Below, in pieces: positions 11,999 through 21,151 of a stretch of DNA of 64,000 nucleotides. The stretch comes from Streptomyces panaciradicis (GTDB lineage Bacteria > Actinomycetota > Actinomycetes > Streptomycetales > Streptomycetaceae), in assembly GCF_023516615.1 (NCBI RefSeq), contig NZ_JAMGBF010000007.1, positions 1-64,000 on the forward strand. The letters are read 5' to 3'. How positions within the stretch are numbered: the first letter of the stretch is position 1; each line of letters begins with the position of its first letter. A program made the translations under genes and the position numbers. Below the pieces are notes generated by a model. That model was not told the origin of the DNA and ran no database searches. It was given only the letters and a program-made list of their open reading frames with translations.

Positions 11999-13072
11999 TC
12001 AGATCACCTTCAGCCGTACCAGCGCCCCCAGGGTCAGCGCCCCCGGCACCAGCGGCAGCCACACCGTGATGATCCGGTAGGCGAGCACCACCGCCGTCGC
12101 CACGGCCGCCGGGCCACCCGCCGCCACCAGCGCCACGACCAGCGCCGCCTCCACGGAGCCGAGGCCGCCGGGCGTCGGCACCAGCGCGACCGCGACCGTC
12201 GCGGCCAGGTACGCCACCGCCATGTGCACCGGAGGCACCGGCAGCCCGAGTGACATGCCGACCAGGACGAGCCCCGCCGCCTGCAGCGCGGGGAAGGCGA
12301 GCGAGCCGCCCCACAGGGCGAGGGCACGGGACGGGCGCGTGTGCACCGAGCGCAGTTCGCCCAGCGCCGTGCGCAGGAAGGACAGCGCGGTCGTCCGCAG
12401 CCGCCGTACCAGGACCAGGACCGTGGCGGCCACGACCGCGACCGCCGCGACCGTGAGCAGCAGCGGGGCCGTCGCTCCCGGCGGCACCAGGCTGCCGAAG
12501 CGCAGCGCGCCGGGGAAGGCGAGGAGCAGTGCGACCAGCAGGGCCACCCGGGTGACCGACTCCGCCAGCAGGTACAGGGCCAGGGCGGCCGAGGAGCGGG
12601 CCAGCGGAATGCCGCACACGGTCATGAACCGCAGGTTGACCGCCCCCGCGCCCAGGCCGGTGGGCAGCAGATGGTTGGCGGAGCCGGCCGCGAACTGGGT
12701 GGCCAGCAGCCGCCGTCTCGGCAGCCGGTCGACGACCGCGCCCTGCCGGGTGAAGGCGGCCGCCACCCAGGTCAGACAGGTGGCGGCGACCGCCGCCAGC
12801 AGCCACGGCCAGTCGGCCGAGCGCAGGTGGCCGAAGCCCTCGGCCAGCACGTCACGGTGCCGCACGGCGACGACGGCGACCAGCAGGAGCGGAAGCAGGC
12901 ACAGGACCTGGCGGACCGGGACGCGACGGGGGAACCGTCCCGGCGGGAGGGAGCCGTGGGGAATTTCGACCGCAGTCACACCGGGAGAGGGTTTCCGCAC
13001 CGCGCCAACGGCGGGTTGCGGCATCGCGGACAGCGGCTTACGGACGGGAAGCGGGTGGGGAGGCAGGGCCAT
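11999..13072 (-). CDS. UPF0104 / lysylphosphatidylglycerol synthase TM-region family membrane protein
   Basis: A 357-aa integral membrane protein with roughly eight hydrophobic segments after a ~55-residue polar N-terminus. The family motifs are FAAGSANHLLPTGLGAGAVNLRFM and VALVPTPGGLGSVEAALVVAL, typical of the UPF0104 (YbhN/AglD-like) flippase-like proteins related to the MprF transmembrane domain. The long open frame continues upstream, but ATG 13072 has GAAGGA 6 nt before it. It is divergent from the ABC exporter over a 75-bp region holding a SoxR-like site. The substrate is unknown. Confidence 0.85.
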   Translation of the reverse strand: MALPPHPLPVRKPLSAMPQPAVGAVRKPSPGVTAVEIPHGSLPPGRFPRRVPVRQVLCLLPLLLVAVVAVRHRDVLAEGFGHLRSADWPWLLAAVAATCLTWVAAAFTRQGAVVDRLPRRRLLATQFAAGSANHLLPTGLGAGAVNLRFMTVCGIPLARSSAALALYLLAESVTRVALLVALLLAFPGALRFGSLVPPGATAPLLLTVAAVAVVAATVLVLVRRLRTTALSFLRTALGELRSVHTRPSRALALWGGSLAFPALQAAGLVLVGMSLGLPVPPVHMAVAYLAATVAVALVPTPGGLGSVEAALVVALVAAGGPAAVATAVVLAYRIITVWLPLVPGALTLGALVRLKVI

Positions 13073-13109
13073 GAGGTCCTTCGGGGCAGGGGACGAAGCG
13101 GCGGGAGTG

Positions 13110-13140
13110 TTGACCTCAACGACGCTCGAGGTTCTACGTT
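13110..13140 (+). promoter_or_regulatory. SoxR-box-like MerR-type promoter of the ABC exporter
   Basis: A -35 TTGACC (13110-13115) and a -10 TACGTT (13135-13140) are separated by 19 bp, the stretched spacing typical of MerR-family promoters. Between them lies the dyad CCTCAAC-gacg-CTCGAGG, which closely matches the SoxR-box consensus CCTCAAG-n4-CTTGAGG. In Streptomyces SoxR responds to redox-active compounds such as actinorhodin and activates an ABC transporter gene; from memory that target is SCO7008, near icd (SCO7000) as here. Confidence 0.75.
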
Positions 13141-13147
13141 CTCTCCC

Positions 13148-15046
13148 ATGAGCATGGAAACCACAGCGTGGACACAGCTGCACAGTGTCATGACGGCCCA
13201 GCAGGAGCGCCGACCCGTGGCGCGCGCCACGCTGCGCCGTATCGGCGCGTTCGCCCGTCCGCACCGCGCCCGCATCGCACAGTTCGTGCTCCTCGGGGTG
13301 GTGACCGCGCTGCTCGCCGTCGCGACCCCCGTGCTCGCCGGACATGTCGTGAACGCGATCGTGTCGCACGGCGACCAGGGCACCGTCGTACGCCTCGCCC
13401 TGCTCATCGCGCTCATCGCGGTCGCGGAGGCGGCGCTCGGGATCCTCGGCCGGAGGCTCTCGGCGTCGCTCGGCGAGGGGCTCATCCTCGATCTGCGGAC
13501 GGCTGTGTTCGATCATGTGCAGCGGATGCCGGTCGCGTTCTTCACACGGACACGTACGGGAGCGCTGGTCTCCCGACTCAACAACGACGTCATCGGCGCC
13601 CAGCGCGCCTTCAGCAACACCCTGTCCGGAGTGGTCAGCAACCTGGTCACCCTCGTCCTCACGCTCGCCGTCATGCTCACCCTGTCCTGGCAGATCACGC
13701 TGCTCGCGCTGCTGCTCCTGCCCGCGTTCGTGATCCCGGCCCGGCGCATGGGCAGCCGCATGGCCCTGATGCAGCGCGAGGCGGCCACCCTGAACGCCGC
13801 CATGGGCACCCGGATGACCGAGCGCTTCTCCGCTCCCGGCGCCACCCTGGTCAAGCTGTTCGGGCGCCCGGAGCAGGAGTCGGAGGAGTTCGCGGCGCGC
13901 GCCCGCCGGGTCGCCGAGATCGGCGTGCGCACCGCCACCGCCCAGTCGGTGTTCATCACCGCGCTCACTCTGGTGTCCTCCCTGGCGCTGGCCCTCGTCT
14001 ACGGCCTGGGCGGCTGGTTCGCCCTGCGCGGCAGCCTGGAGCCGGGCGCTGTCGTCTCCCTCGCCCTGCTGCTGACCCGCATGTACGCGCCGCTCACCGC
14101 GCTCGCCGGGGCCCGGGTCGAGGTGATGAGCGCCCTGGTCAGCTTCGAGCGCGTCTTCGAGGTGCTCGACCTGGAGCCGCTCATCGAGGAGAAGCCGGAC
14201 GCGCGGGCCGTCCCCGAGGGCCCGGTCTCCGTCGAGTTCGACGCCGTCCGCTTCGCCTACCCGTCCGCCGACAAGGTCTCCCTGGCCTCGCTGGAGGAGG
14301 TCGCGTCGCTGGACACCAGGGGCGGCGCCGAGGTCCTGCACGGCGTCTCCTTCCGCGCCGAGCCCGGCCAGACCGTGGCGCTCGTCGGCTCCTCCGGCGC
14401 CGGCAAGTCGACCATCGCGCAGCTGCTGCCGCGCCTGTACGACGTGGACGAGGGCGCCGTGCGCATCGGCGGCGTGGACGTCCGCGACCTGAGCGCCGGC
14501 TCGCTGCGCGCCACCCTCGGCATGGTCACCCAGGACGGCCACCTCTTCCACGACACCGTCCGCGCCAACCTGCTGCTGGCCCGCCCCGGGGCGGACGAGG
14601 CCGAGCTGTGGGACGCCCTGCGCCGCTCCCGCCTCGACGACCTGGTCCGTTCGCTGCCCGACGGCCTGGACACGGTCGTCGGCGAGCGCGGCTACCGCCT
14701 GTCCGGCGGCGAGCGCCAGCGCATGACCATCGCCCGTCTGCTGCTGGCCCGCCAGCGCGTCGTCATCCTCGACGAGGCCACCGCCCACCTCGACAACACC
14801 TCCGAGGCCGCCGTCCAGGAGGCGCTGACCGAGGCGCTGGCGGGCAGGACCGCGGTGGTGATCGCACACCGGCTGTCCACCGTGCGGGCCGCGGACATGA
14901 TCCTGGTGATCGAGGACGGGCGGGTCCTGGAGCGCGGCACCCACGAGGAACTGCTGCTGGCCGGCGGCCGGTACGCCGAGCTGTACCGCACGCAGTTCGA
15001 GGAGCGCGGCGAGGACGGCGCGCCGGAGGTCGAGGTGGTGGCCTAG
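13148..15046 (+). CDS. ABC transporter, fused permease and ATP-binding protein (type IV exporter)
   Basis: A 632-aa half-transporter. A six-helix membrane domain (residues ~40-330, with FFTRTRTGALVSRLNNDV) is followed by an ATPase domain containing Walker A GSSGAGKS, the Q-loop MVTQDGHLFHDTVRANLL, signature LSGGERQR, Walker B VVILDEATAHLD and the His switch VIAHRLSTV. It probably works as a homodimer exporting a drug or redox-active metabolite. ATG 13148 lies just 7 nt after the -10 of the SoxR-like promoter, so the mRNA is probably leaderless or nearly so. SoxR control suggests a role in response to redox-cycling compounds. Confidence 0.95.
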   Translation: MSMETTAWTQLHSVMTAQQERRPVARATLRRIGAFARPHRARIAQFVLLGVVTALLAVATPVLAGHVVNAIVSHGDQGTVVRLALLIALIAVAEAALGILGRRLSASLGEGLILDLRTAVFDHVQRMPVAFFTRTRTGALVSRLNNDVIGAQRAFSNTLSGVVSNLVTLVLTLAVMLTLSWQITLLALLLLPAFVIPARRMGSRMALMQREAATLNAAMGTRMTERFSAPGATLVKLFGRPEQESEEFAARARRVAEIGVRTATAQSVFITALTLVSSLALALVYGLGGWFALRGSLEPGAVVSLALLLTRMYAPLTALAGARVEVMSALVSFERVFEVLDLEPLIEEKPDARAVPEGPVSVEFDAVRFAYPSADKVSLASLEEVASLDTRGGAEVLHGVSFRAEPGQTVALVGSSGAGKSTIAQLLPRLYDVDEGAVRIGGVDVRDLSAGSLRATLGMVTQDGHLFHDTVRANLLLARPGADEAELWDALRRSRLDDLVRSLPDGLDTVVGERGYRLSGGERQRMTIARLLLARQRVVILDEATAHLDNTSEAAVQEALTEALAGRTAVVIAHRLSTVRAADMILVIEDGRVLERGTHEELLLAGGRYAELYRTQFEERGEDGAPEVEVVA

Positions 15047-15061
15047 CGACGGCGACGGCGT

Positions 15062-15096
15062 CGGCCCCGGAGACGGCAGTGCCGCCCCCGGGGCCG
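15062..15096. terminator. Bidirectional hairpin between convergent transporter genes
   Basis: CGGCCCCGG (15062-15070) pairs perfectly with CCGGGGCCG (15088-15096) around a 17-nt loop, in the 65-bp gap between the ABC exporter and the APC permease, which converge. Confidence 0.65.
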
Positions 15097-15111
15097 TACG
15101 GCGGGAAGTCG

Positions 15112-16545
15112 CTACGACTGCAGCGCCGGCTCGTCCCGCTTGCCGCGCACCCGCTGGCGGACCAGGGCGAAGACCACCACGCCCAGCGCCACCAGCGTGG
15201 ACAGGACCACCTGGTCGCGTCCGCCGCCCTCGGCGGTGTCGGTGAGCATGTAGATCAGCACGAAGGCGATCAGGGCGATGGTGGCCCAGGTCAGGTAGGG
15301 GTAGAGCCACATCCGCACGACGAGCTTCTCCGGCGACTCCCGCTGGATGATCTTCCGCATCCGCAGCTGGGAGAAGCAGATCACCAGCCAGACGAAGAGC
15401 GCGATCGCGCCGGAGGAGTTGAGCAGGAACTGGAAGACGGTGTCCGGCCACAGGTAGTTGAAGGCGACCGCGACGAAGCCGAAGACCACCGAGGCGAGGA
15501 TCGCCGTGCGCGGCACACCGCGCTGCGTGGTGCGGGCGAAGGAGGCCGGGGCGTCGTTGCGCCCGCCGAGCGAGAAGGCCATGCGGGAGGCCGTGTACAG
15601 GCCGGAGTTGAGGCAGGACAGCACCGAGGTCAGCACGATCGCGTTCATGATCTGCGCGGCGTGCGGGATGCCGATGGAGCTGAGCGCGGCGACGTAGGAG
15701 CCCTCCTTGAGGATCGCCGGGTCGTCCCAGCGCAGCAGCGACACGACGATCAGGATCGAGCCCAGGTAGAACACCGCGATCCGCCAGATCACGCTGTTGG
15801 TGGCCTTGGTGACCGCGCCCCGCGGGTCCTGGGACTCACCGGCCGCGAGGGTGACGATCTCGCTGCCCATGAAGGAGAAGACCACCATCAGCACGCCGGT
15901 GAGGATCGCGCCCGGCCCGTGCGGCAGGAACCCGCCGTGCGCGGTGAGGTAGGAGAAGCCGGACGCCGGGTGGTCGGAGCCGGGCAGCAGACCGAAGATC
16001 GCGAGGCCGCCGAGCACGATGAACGCGGCGATGGCGACGACCTTGATGCCCGCGAACCAGAACTCGAACTCGCCGTAGGAGCTGACCGAGGCGAGGTTGG
16101 AGGCGGTCAGCACCAGCATGACGATCAGGGCCCAGCCCCACTGCGGGACCGCGGGCACCCAGCCGGCCAGGATCTTGGCCCCGGCGGTCGCCTCGACGGC
16201 GAGCACCACGACCCAGAAGAACCAGTACAGCCAGCCGATGGTGAAGCCCGCCCAGCGGCCCAGCGCCCGGTCGGCGTAGGCCGAGAAGGAGCCGGACGTC
16301 GGGTTGGCGGCGGCCATCTCGCCCAGCATGCGCATCACGAGGACGACGAGGACGCCGACCAGCGCGTACGAGACGAGGATGCCGGGGCCGGCGGCGGCGA
16401 TGCCGGAGCCGGACCCGACGAACAGGCCGGCGCCGATGACACCGCCGATGGCGATCATCGACAGGTGGCGGTTCTTGAGCCCCGGCTTCAGGCCGGGCTC
16501 GGAGGGCGGACTCTGGGTGAGCGTTGAGGTCATCGCGACATCCAT
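15112..16545 (-). CDS. Amino acid permease, APC superfamily (GABA/aromatic AAT type)
   Basis: A 477-aa permease with about twelve transmembrane segments. The family signature MIAIGGVIGAGLFVGSGSGIAAAGPG at the first helix, GEMAAANPTSGSFSAYADRALGRWAGF and a charged cytoplasmic tail are typical of AAT-family proton symporters such as GabP, AnsP or proline permeases. The substrate cannot be assigned. The annotated ATG 16545 has no good ribosome site; the in-frame ATG at 16533 is an alternative. It is divergent from a GntR regulator that may control it. Confidence 0.9.
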   Translation of the reverse strand: MDVAMTSTLTQSPPSEPGLKPGLKNRHLSMIAIGGVIGAGLFVGSGSGIAAAGPGILVSYALVGVLVVLVMRMLGEMAAANPTSGSFSAYADRALGRWAGFTIGWLYWFFWVVVLAVEATAGAKILAGWVPAVPQWGWALIVMLVLTASNLASVSSYGEFEFWFAGIKVVAIAAFIVLGGLAIFGLLPGSDHPASGFSYLTAHGGFLPHGPGAILTGVLMVVFSFMGSEIVTLAAGESQDPRGAVTKATNSVIWRIAVFYLGSILIVVSLLRWDDPAILKEGSYVAALSSIGIPHAAQIMNAIVLTSVLSCLNSGLYTASRMAFSLGGRNDAPASFARTTQRGVPRTAILASVVFGFVAVAFNYLWPDTVFQFLLNSSGAIALFVWLVICFSQLRMRKIIQRESPEKLVVRMWLYPYLTWATIALIAFVLIYMLTDTAEGGGRDQVVLSTLVALGVVVFALVRQRVRGKRDEPALQS

Positions 16546-16604
16546 GAGAGGAGTGAGGACGGAGGGGACGGTGACCCGGAAATTAGTTCAGTACGATCCA
16601 AAAG

Positions 16605-16617
16605 AACAAGACTTGTT
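16605..16617. promoter_or_regulatory. Palindromic operator candidate AACAAG-a-CTTGTT
   Basis: A perfect 13-nt palindrome (AACAAG, one base, CTTGTT) lies in a distinctly AT-rich patch (16580-16645) between the APC permease and the divergent GntR-family gene. GntR/FadR-type regulators bind short palindromes of this size, so it may be the regulator's own site controlling both directions. Confidence 0.55.
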
Positions 16618-16734
16618 TAACTGTTCATCGTGCTCTATTTTGCGTGCAACGCGGAGCCGCTACGTCCGTAGGAGCCCCCCATGCACATCTCACGCGGGCC
16701 GTGACCCCGCTCAGCAGGCGGTTAAGGTGACGTC

Positions 16735-17433
16735 GTGGTCAAGGCAGCGGGCAAGTTCGTCTCCGGGGTGCTCGACGTCCGCGTCCTGCCCGGCAGGGGA
16801 CAGACAGGGTCGGAACTCGTCCGCTCACGCATCGCCCTGCGGGTGCGTCTGAGGTCCGAGGCGCCGGGGGAGAGGCTTCCCGACGTCGGCGTCCTCGCCG
16901 AGGAGCTCGGCATCGGCGAGATCACCGTGCGCCGGGCCCTGGAGGGCATGTGCCAGGACGGTCTCCTCGACCGCCGGCGCGGCAGGGCCGGCGGAACCTT
17001 CGTCGCCCAGGACTGGGACACCGTCGTGGCCGTGATGCACGACCCCGACGAGGCCGCCTCGCTCGACGCCGTCCACGCGCTCCTGGAGTGCGGGCTCGTC
17101 TCCCACGCGGTGGGTGAGGTGCCGCGGGACCGGCTCGACGGACTGCGGGCCCTGGTCGACGAACTGGACCGGGCCGACCTGCCCGACCGGCTGCTCGAAC
17201 TGGAGACCCGCTTCCACCTCGACCTCGCCGAGGCCCTCGGGGGCGCCGGCATCCGCGAGTTCGCCGCCGACCTGCTCGGCCGCCAGTGCCTGCTGCTGCC
17301 CGCACCGACCCCCGAGGTCGTCCGGGCGCGCAACCGCCACCACGCCGACCTGCTGGACGAACTCGCCCGCGGCGCCATGGCCCCGGCGGTGGCCGCGGTC
17401 AAGGCCCACCGCGGCGACACCGGAACGGCCTGA
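16735..17433 (+). CDS. GntR family transcriptional regulator (FadR-like C-terminus)
   Basis: A 232-aa regulator. The winged helix-turn-helix (residues ~25-85) contains GERLPDVGVLAEELGIGEITVRRALEGMCQDGLLDRRRGRAGGTFVA; a helical FCD-like effector domain follows with RFHLDLAEALGG and RHHADLLDEL. The GTG start at 16735 has AAGGTGA 5 nt upstream. It sits between two APC-type permease genes, one divergent and one 54 bp downstream, so it probably regulates amino-acid or amine uptake. The inducer is unknown. Confidence 0.88.
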   Translation: MVKAAGKFVSGVLDVRVLPGRGQTGSELVRSRIALRVRLRSEAPGERLPDVGVLAEELGIGEITVRRALEGMCQDGLLDRRRGRAGGTFVAQDWDTVVAVMHDPDEAASLDAVHALLECGLVSHAVGEVPRDRLDGLRALVDELDRADLPDRLLELETRFHLDLAEALGGAGIREFAADLLGRQCLLLPAPTPEVVRARNRHHADLLDELARGAMAPAVAAVKAHRGDTGTA

Positions 17434-17487
17434 GACCCGCGCACGACTCACCTCCCCGCACCGAACCCCGCACAAGGAGCCGCCGTC

Positions 17488-18930
17488 ATGCCCGACCGGA
17501 GAACCGCCGGCCCGCCCCAGCGGCTGCGCGGCGGCGTCCTCGGCATGGCGGACATCGCCGCCGCCACCATGGCCAACGTCGGCCCGGCCATGAGCTTCTT
17601 CTTCGGCTTCGCCTTCCTCGCCACCACCGCGGGCGTCGCCTCCCCGCTGACCATCCTCGCCGCGGGCGTGGCGGTCGCGCTGCTCGGCAACACCCTCGCC
17701 CAGTTCTCCCGGGCGCACCCGTCGGCGGGCAGCTTCATCACCTTCGTCGGCAAGACCTTCGGGCCGGTCAGCGCCGTGACCACCGCCCTGCTGGCGGGCC
17801 TCGGCTACATCATCGCCATGGCCTCCGTCATCGCCATCTCGGGCGGCTTCGTCCAGATCACCCTGCACCACTACACCGGCCTCGACGTCCCCTGGATCCT
17901 GTGGACCCTGCTGCTGACCGGCGCGTCGGTGGTGCTGATGCTGCGCGGCATCGTCGTCTCCACCAAGTGGGCCGGCTACTTCTTCGCCGTCGAGATGCTG
18001 GTCCTCGTCGTGGTCTCCGTCGCCGCGCTCGTCGAGCACCGCGGCAACCTCTCCGCCGCGCCGTTCCTGCCCGACCACATCCACGACGGTCTCAAGGGCC
18101 TGGCCGCGGGCTTCCCGCTCGCCGTCTACCTCTTCGTCGGCTGGGAGAACTCCGCCGCCCTCGCCGAGGAGACGGAGAACCCGCGGCGCAACGTCGGCCG
18201 CGCCGTGTTCTCCTCGGTGGGCATCATGACGGCGAGCTACATCCTCTTCTCCTACGCCACCGTCACCGGCTTCGGCTACGACGTCCAGCGCCTCGGCGAC
18301 TCCGCCATCCCCTTCATCGACGTCGCCCACGACACCCTCGGCGCGCTGGCCTTCCTCGCCTACGTCGGCGGTCTGACCTCCACCCTGGGCGTGCTCATCG
18401 CGGGCATCAACTCCCAGGCGCGGCTGGTGTTCAACGCCGGACGCGAGGGACTGCTGCCGTCCTTCTTCGGCTACGTCCACCCCGTGCGCCGTACGCCGAA
18501 CAACGCGATCGTCACCTTCGCCGTCACCGCCCTGCTGATCATCGGCGGCTGGGGCCTCGGCCACCTGATCGGCGCCGACGGCGGCCCGATGGACCCCGTG
18601 GTCTTCTTCACCGAGTCCTCGACCCTGGGCACCATCCTGATCCTGGTGGTCTACCTGGCCTCCAACATCGCCCTGCCCTTCTACTACCGGCGCTACCGGC
18701 CGCAGGAGTTCCGCACGGTCCGCCACCTGGTGCTGCCCGCGCTCGGCGCCCTGGCGATCCTGGTGCCGCTGTACTACCTGGCCAAGCCCGGCCAGCCCGC
18801 GCCGTACAACTGGTTCCCGGTCGCCGCGCTCGCGGCCCTGCTCCTCGCCGTCGGCTACGCGGCCCTCCTCGTCCGCCGGGACCCGGGGCTGGCCGAACGG
18901 GTCGGCTCCGTCGTCGCCGACGTGGAGTGA
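17488..18930 (+). CDS. APC family amino acid/amine permease
   Basis: A 480-aa permease with about twelve hydrophobic segments. It begins RLRGGVLGMADIAAATMANVGPAMSFFFGF and has FLFVGWENSAALAEETENPRRNVGRAV, a hallmark of APC-superfamily transporters of the basic-amino-acid/polyamine antiporter type. It lies 54 bp after the GntR regulator with CAAGGAG before the ATG, so the two are probably one operon. It is a different subfamily from the divergent permease at 15112-16545. The substrate is unknown. Confidence 0.9.
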   Translation: MPDRRTAGPPQRLRGGVLGMADIAAATMANVGPAMSFFFGFAFLATTAGVASPLTILAAGVAVALLGNTLAQFSRAHPSAGSFITFVGKTFGPVSAVTTALLAGLGYIIAMASVIAISGGFVQITLHHYTGLDVPWILWTLLLTGASVVLMLRGIVVSTKWAGYFFAVEMLVLVVVSVAALVEHRGNLSAAPFLPDHIHDGLKGLAAGFPLAVYLFVGWENSAALAEETENPRRNVGRAVFSSVGIMTASYILFSYATVTGFGYDVQRLGDSAIPFIDVAHDTLGALAFLAYVGGLTSTLGVLIAGINSQARLVFNAGREGLLPSFFGYVHPVRRTPNNAIVTFAVTALLIIGGWGLGHLIGADGGPMDPVVFFTESSTLGTILILVVYLASNIALPFYYRRYRPQEFRTVRHLVLPALGALAILVPLYYLAKPGQPAPYNWFPVAALAALLLAVGYAALLVRRDPGLAERVGSVVADVE

Positions 18931-18970
18931 ACCCGCGTCGCCGCGTCGTCGCCGACGAGGAGTGAACCCG
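18909..18970. repeat. 27-bp direct repeat duplicating the permease 3' end and stop codon
   Basis: The 27-nt end of the permease gene (18909-18935, including GGAGTGAACCCG with the TGA stop) recurs at 18944-18970 with a single T/A difference. The period is 35 bp. The second copy even keeps the stop codon. It looks like a recent local duplication. Confidence 0.85.
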
Positions 18971-19208
18971 GCGCCGGGACCGGCCGGGCGCCGAGGGCCG
19001 ACTTGCCGAGCGGCCGCCCGCCCGTACCCTGACGGCGGAGCGCGGGGGGCGGCGCACACACAGCGCGCTTGGCCGAAAAGACGCAGGTGAGGGCCGTGCG
19101 CACGGGAGCGGGAGCGGCGGGCCCGGTGTCCGACCGGTTGCGTGGCACGGCGGGGCTTTTCACGGTGGCCATGACAGCTGCATCCAGCAGCTTCTGAAAG
19201 GAACGTGC
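18971..19208 (+). promoter_or_regulatory. Intergenic region upstream of a secreted-protein gene
   Basis: About 240 bp without a supported gene. The last 60 bp are less GC-rich and should hold the promoter of the downstream secreted-protein gene. No clear hexamers or palindromes were found. Confidence 0.35.
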
Positions 19209-19790
19209 ATGTCCCCCCTCGTTTCCCGCGGACTGCTCCTGCCGTCCGTCGTCTGCGCGGCCCTGGTCCTCGGCCCCGCAGGCACCGCCGCCGCCACGAC
19301 CGGCCCCCGAACCACAGCCACCGAAACCGCCGTCGCGCAGCCGTCCGTCCCCGACGCGCCGACCACCGAGGGGGCGGACGTCGGCCGGTGGCTCGACGGG
19401 GCGAAGCGGCTCCCCGGCACCGAAGCGCTCCACCCCCTGCTCGGTGTCCTGACCGCCCTCGACGCCCGACGCGGTGACCGGCTCGGCGCGCAGGAGGCGA
19501 CCGATTACCGGAAGGCGATCGAAACCTCGTCCGCCGCCCTGGTACGCCAGTTGCGGGAACACGCCGCACCCACCGCCGACGGCACGACCCGGGCGGGAGT
19601 ACGCGCCGGCGACCCGATCTCGGACGTCGTGGAACAGATCCAGGCGGCGATCTCGGATCTGCTCAAGGGCCTCGGCTCGCTCGACCTCGGCTCGGCGCTC
19701 ACCTCCGTGACGGGCGCCCTGTCGCCCATCCTCTCCCTGGTCACGGGGCTTCTGGGCGGCGGAACGCCCTCCCTGCCGACGGCCGGGTAG
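19209..19790 (+). CDS. Small secreted protein of unknown function
   Basis: A 193-aa protein with a clear Sec signal peptide ([24 protein letters not shown], cleavage near residue 30). The mature part is Thr/Ala-rich at first, then helical ([41 protein letters not shown]), and ends in a Gly/Leu/Ser-rich hydrophobic tail ([34 protein letters not shown]). No catalytic motif or cysteine pair is seen. The ATG has GAAAGGAACG upstream. The amphipathic C-terminus resembles other small actinobacterial surface proteins, but no family is recognised. Confidence 0.75.
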   Translation: MSPLVSRGLLLPSVVCAALVLGPAGTAAATTGPRTTATETAVAQPSVPDAPTTEGADVGRWLDGAKRLPGTEALHPLLGVLTALDARRGDRLGAQEATDYRKAIETSSAALVRQLREHAAPTADGTTRAGVRAGDPISDVVEQIQAAISDLLKGLGSLDLGSALTSVTGALSPILSLVTGLLGGGTPSLPTAG

Positions 19791-19871
19791 CCGCATCCCG
19801 GACCCGGTGAGAAGACGCGGGGCGGACCGTGCGCGGCGCGGTCCGCCCCGCCTGTGCGCCGGTTTTCGGAC

Positions 19872-19939
19872 CGAAACATTTCGAAGTGAACGACGAATAT
19901 TGCGAGGGCCATTGACGCCTCGGATCGGCTCCCTATCAT
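19872..19939 (+). promoter_or_regulatory. Promoter and LacI-like operator of the GH62 gene
   Basis: A housekeeping-type promoter is visible: TTGACG (19912-19917), 16-bp spacer, TATCAT (19934-19939). About 30 bp upstream lies the palindrome CGAAA-CA-TTTCG (19872-19883), overlapping a second palindrome TTCG-GAC-CGAA. CGAAAnnTTTCG sites are typical of LacI-family sugar regulators in Streptomyces, which fits an arabinoxylan-degrading enzyme. The 5' leader is then roughly 125 nt. Confidence 0.6.
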
Positions 19940-20073
19940 CCAGATTGTTCGAGAGCTTGACCTTTGTTCGGTATGGCGAACGCTTCCCGGTCGAGAATGT
20001 CATGCGCACGGCAAACAGCAAGGAACCAGTACCCGCACGAATCGAACCCGTACTAGAGAATCAAGAGGTCCTC

Positions 20074-21099
20074 ATGCGCAGAGCAAGTTTCAGCCGCAAA
20101 CGTCTGTCCGTGGCGCTCGCGGCCTCGGCCGCCGCCCTGGCCTCGCTGGCGGCGGCACTCGTCGCGCAACCGGCTCAGGCGGCCCCCAGCGCGTGTGCTC
20201 TTCCGTCGACGTACCGGTGGTCGTCGACGGGTGCGTTGGCCCAGCCGGCGAACGGCTGGGCCTCGCTGAAGGACTTCACCAACGTCGTCTACAACGGCAA
20301 GCACCTGGTCTACGCGTCGAACGTGTCGGGGTCGTCGTACGGCTCGATGGCGTTCAGTCCGTTCACGAACTGGTCCGACATGGGGTCGGCCCGTCAGACC
20401 GGCATGAGCCAGTCCGCGGTGGCGCCGACGCTGTTCTACTTCGCGCCCAAGAACATCTGGGTGCTGGCGTACCAGTGGGGCGCGTGGCCGTTCATCTACC
20501 GGACCTCCAGCGACCCCACCAACCCCAACGGCTGGTCCGCGCCGCAGCCGCTGTTCACCGGGAGCATCTCCGGCTCCGGCACCGGCCCCATCGACCAGAC
20601 GCTGATCGCCGACGGCCAGAACATGTACCTGTTCTTCGCCGGTGACAACGGCAAGATCTACCGGGCGAGCATGCCGATCGGGAACTTCCCCGGCAACTTC
20701 GGCTCCTCGTACACGACCGTGATGAGCGACTCGACGAAGAACCTGTTCGAGGCGCCCCAGGTCTACAAGGTCCAGGGCCAGAACCAGTACCTCATGATCG
20801 TCGAGGCGCGGGGGGCGAACGAGCAGCGCTACTTCCGCTCCTTCACGGCCTCCAGCCTGAACGGTTCGTGGACCCCGCAGGCCGCCACCGAGAGCAACCC
20901 CTTCGCGGGCAAGGCCAACAGCGGTGCCGGCTGGACCAACGACATCAGCCACGGCGACCTGGTCCGCAACAACCCCGACCAGACCATGACCGTCGACCCC
21001 TGCAACCTGCAGCTCCTCTACCAGGGCAAGTCCCCCTCGGCGAGCGGCCCCTACGACCAGCTGCCCTGGCGGCCGGGCCTGCTCACCCTCCAGCGCTGA
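20074..21099 (+). CDS. Secreted alpha-L-arabinofuranosidase, GH62
   Basis: A 341-aa protein with a typical signal peptide ([36 protein letters not shown], cut near residue 41). The mature part begins [23 protein letters not shown] and continues [39 protein letters not shown] and [25 protein letters not shown], characteristic GH62 blocks. It would release arabinose side chains from arabinoxylan outside the cell. The mature protein is a bare catalytic domain; the carbohydrate-binding module of some Streptomyces GH62 enzymes is absent. ATG 20074 has AGAGG upstream. Confidence 0.93.
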   Translation: MRRASFSRKRLSVALAASAAALASLAAALVAQPAQAAPSACALPSTYRWSSTGALAQPANGWASLKDFTNVVYNGKHLVYASNVSGSSYGSMAFSPFTNWSDMGSARQTGMSQSAVAPTLFYFAPKNIWVLAYQWGAWPFIYRTSSDPTNPNGWSAPQPLFTGSISGSGTGPIDQTLIADGQNMYLFFAGDNGKIYRASMPIGNFPGNFGSSYTTVMSDSTKNLFEAPQVYKVQGQNQYLMIVEARGANEQRYFRSFTASSLNGSWTPQAATESNPFAGKANSGAGWTNDISHGDLVRNNPDQTMTVDPCNLQLLYQGKSPSASGPYDQLPWRPGLLTLQR

Positions 21100-21118
21100 C
21101 CGGGAGCCACCCCCCAAC

Positions 21119-21151
21119 GGAACCCCCGACCGAGCACCGGCCGGGGGTTCC
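21119..21151 (+). terminator. Hairpin terminator after the GH62 gene
   Basis: GGAACCCCCG (21119-21128) pairs perfectly with CGGGGGTTCC (21142-21151) around a 13-nt loop, 20 bp past the GH62 stop. Confidence 0.8.

Noticed and set aside
12341..13147. In-frame extension of the ABC exporter upstream of 13148
   Set aside because: The extra ~270 residues are Gln/Arg-rich antisense of the UPF0104 gene and would run through the SoxR-like promoter.
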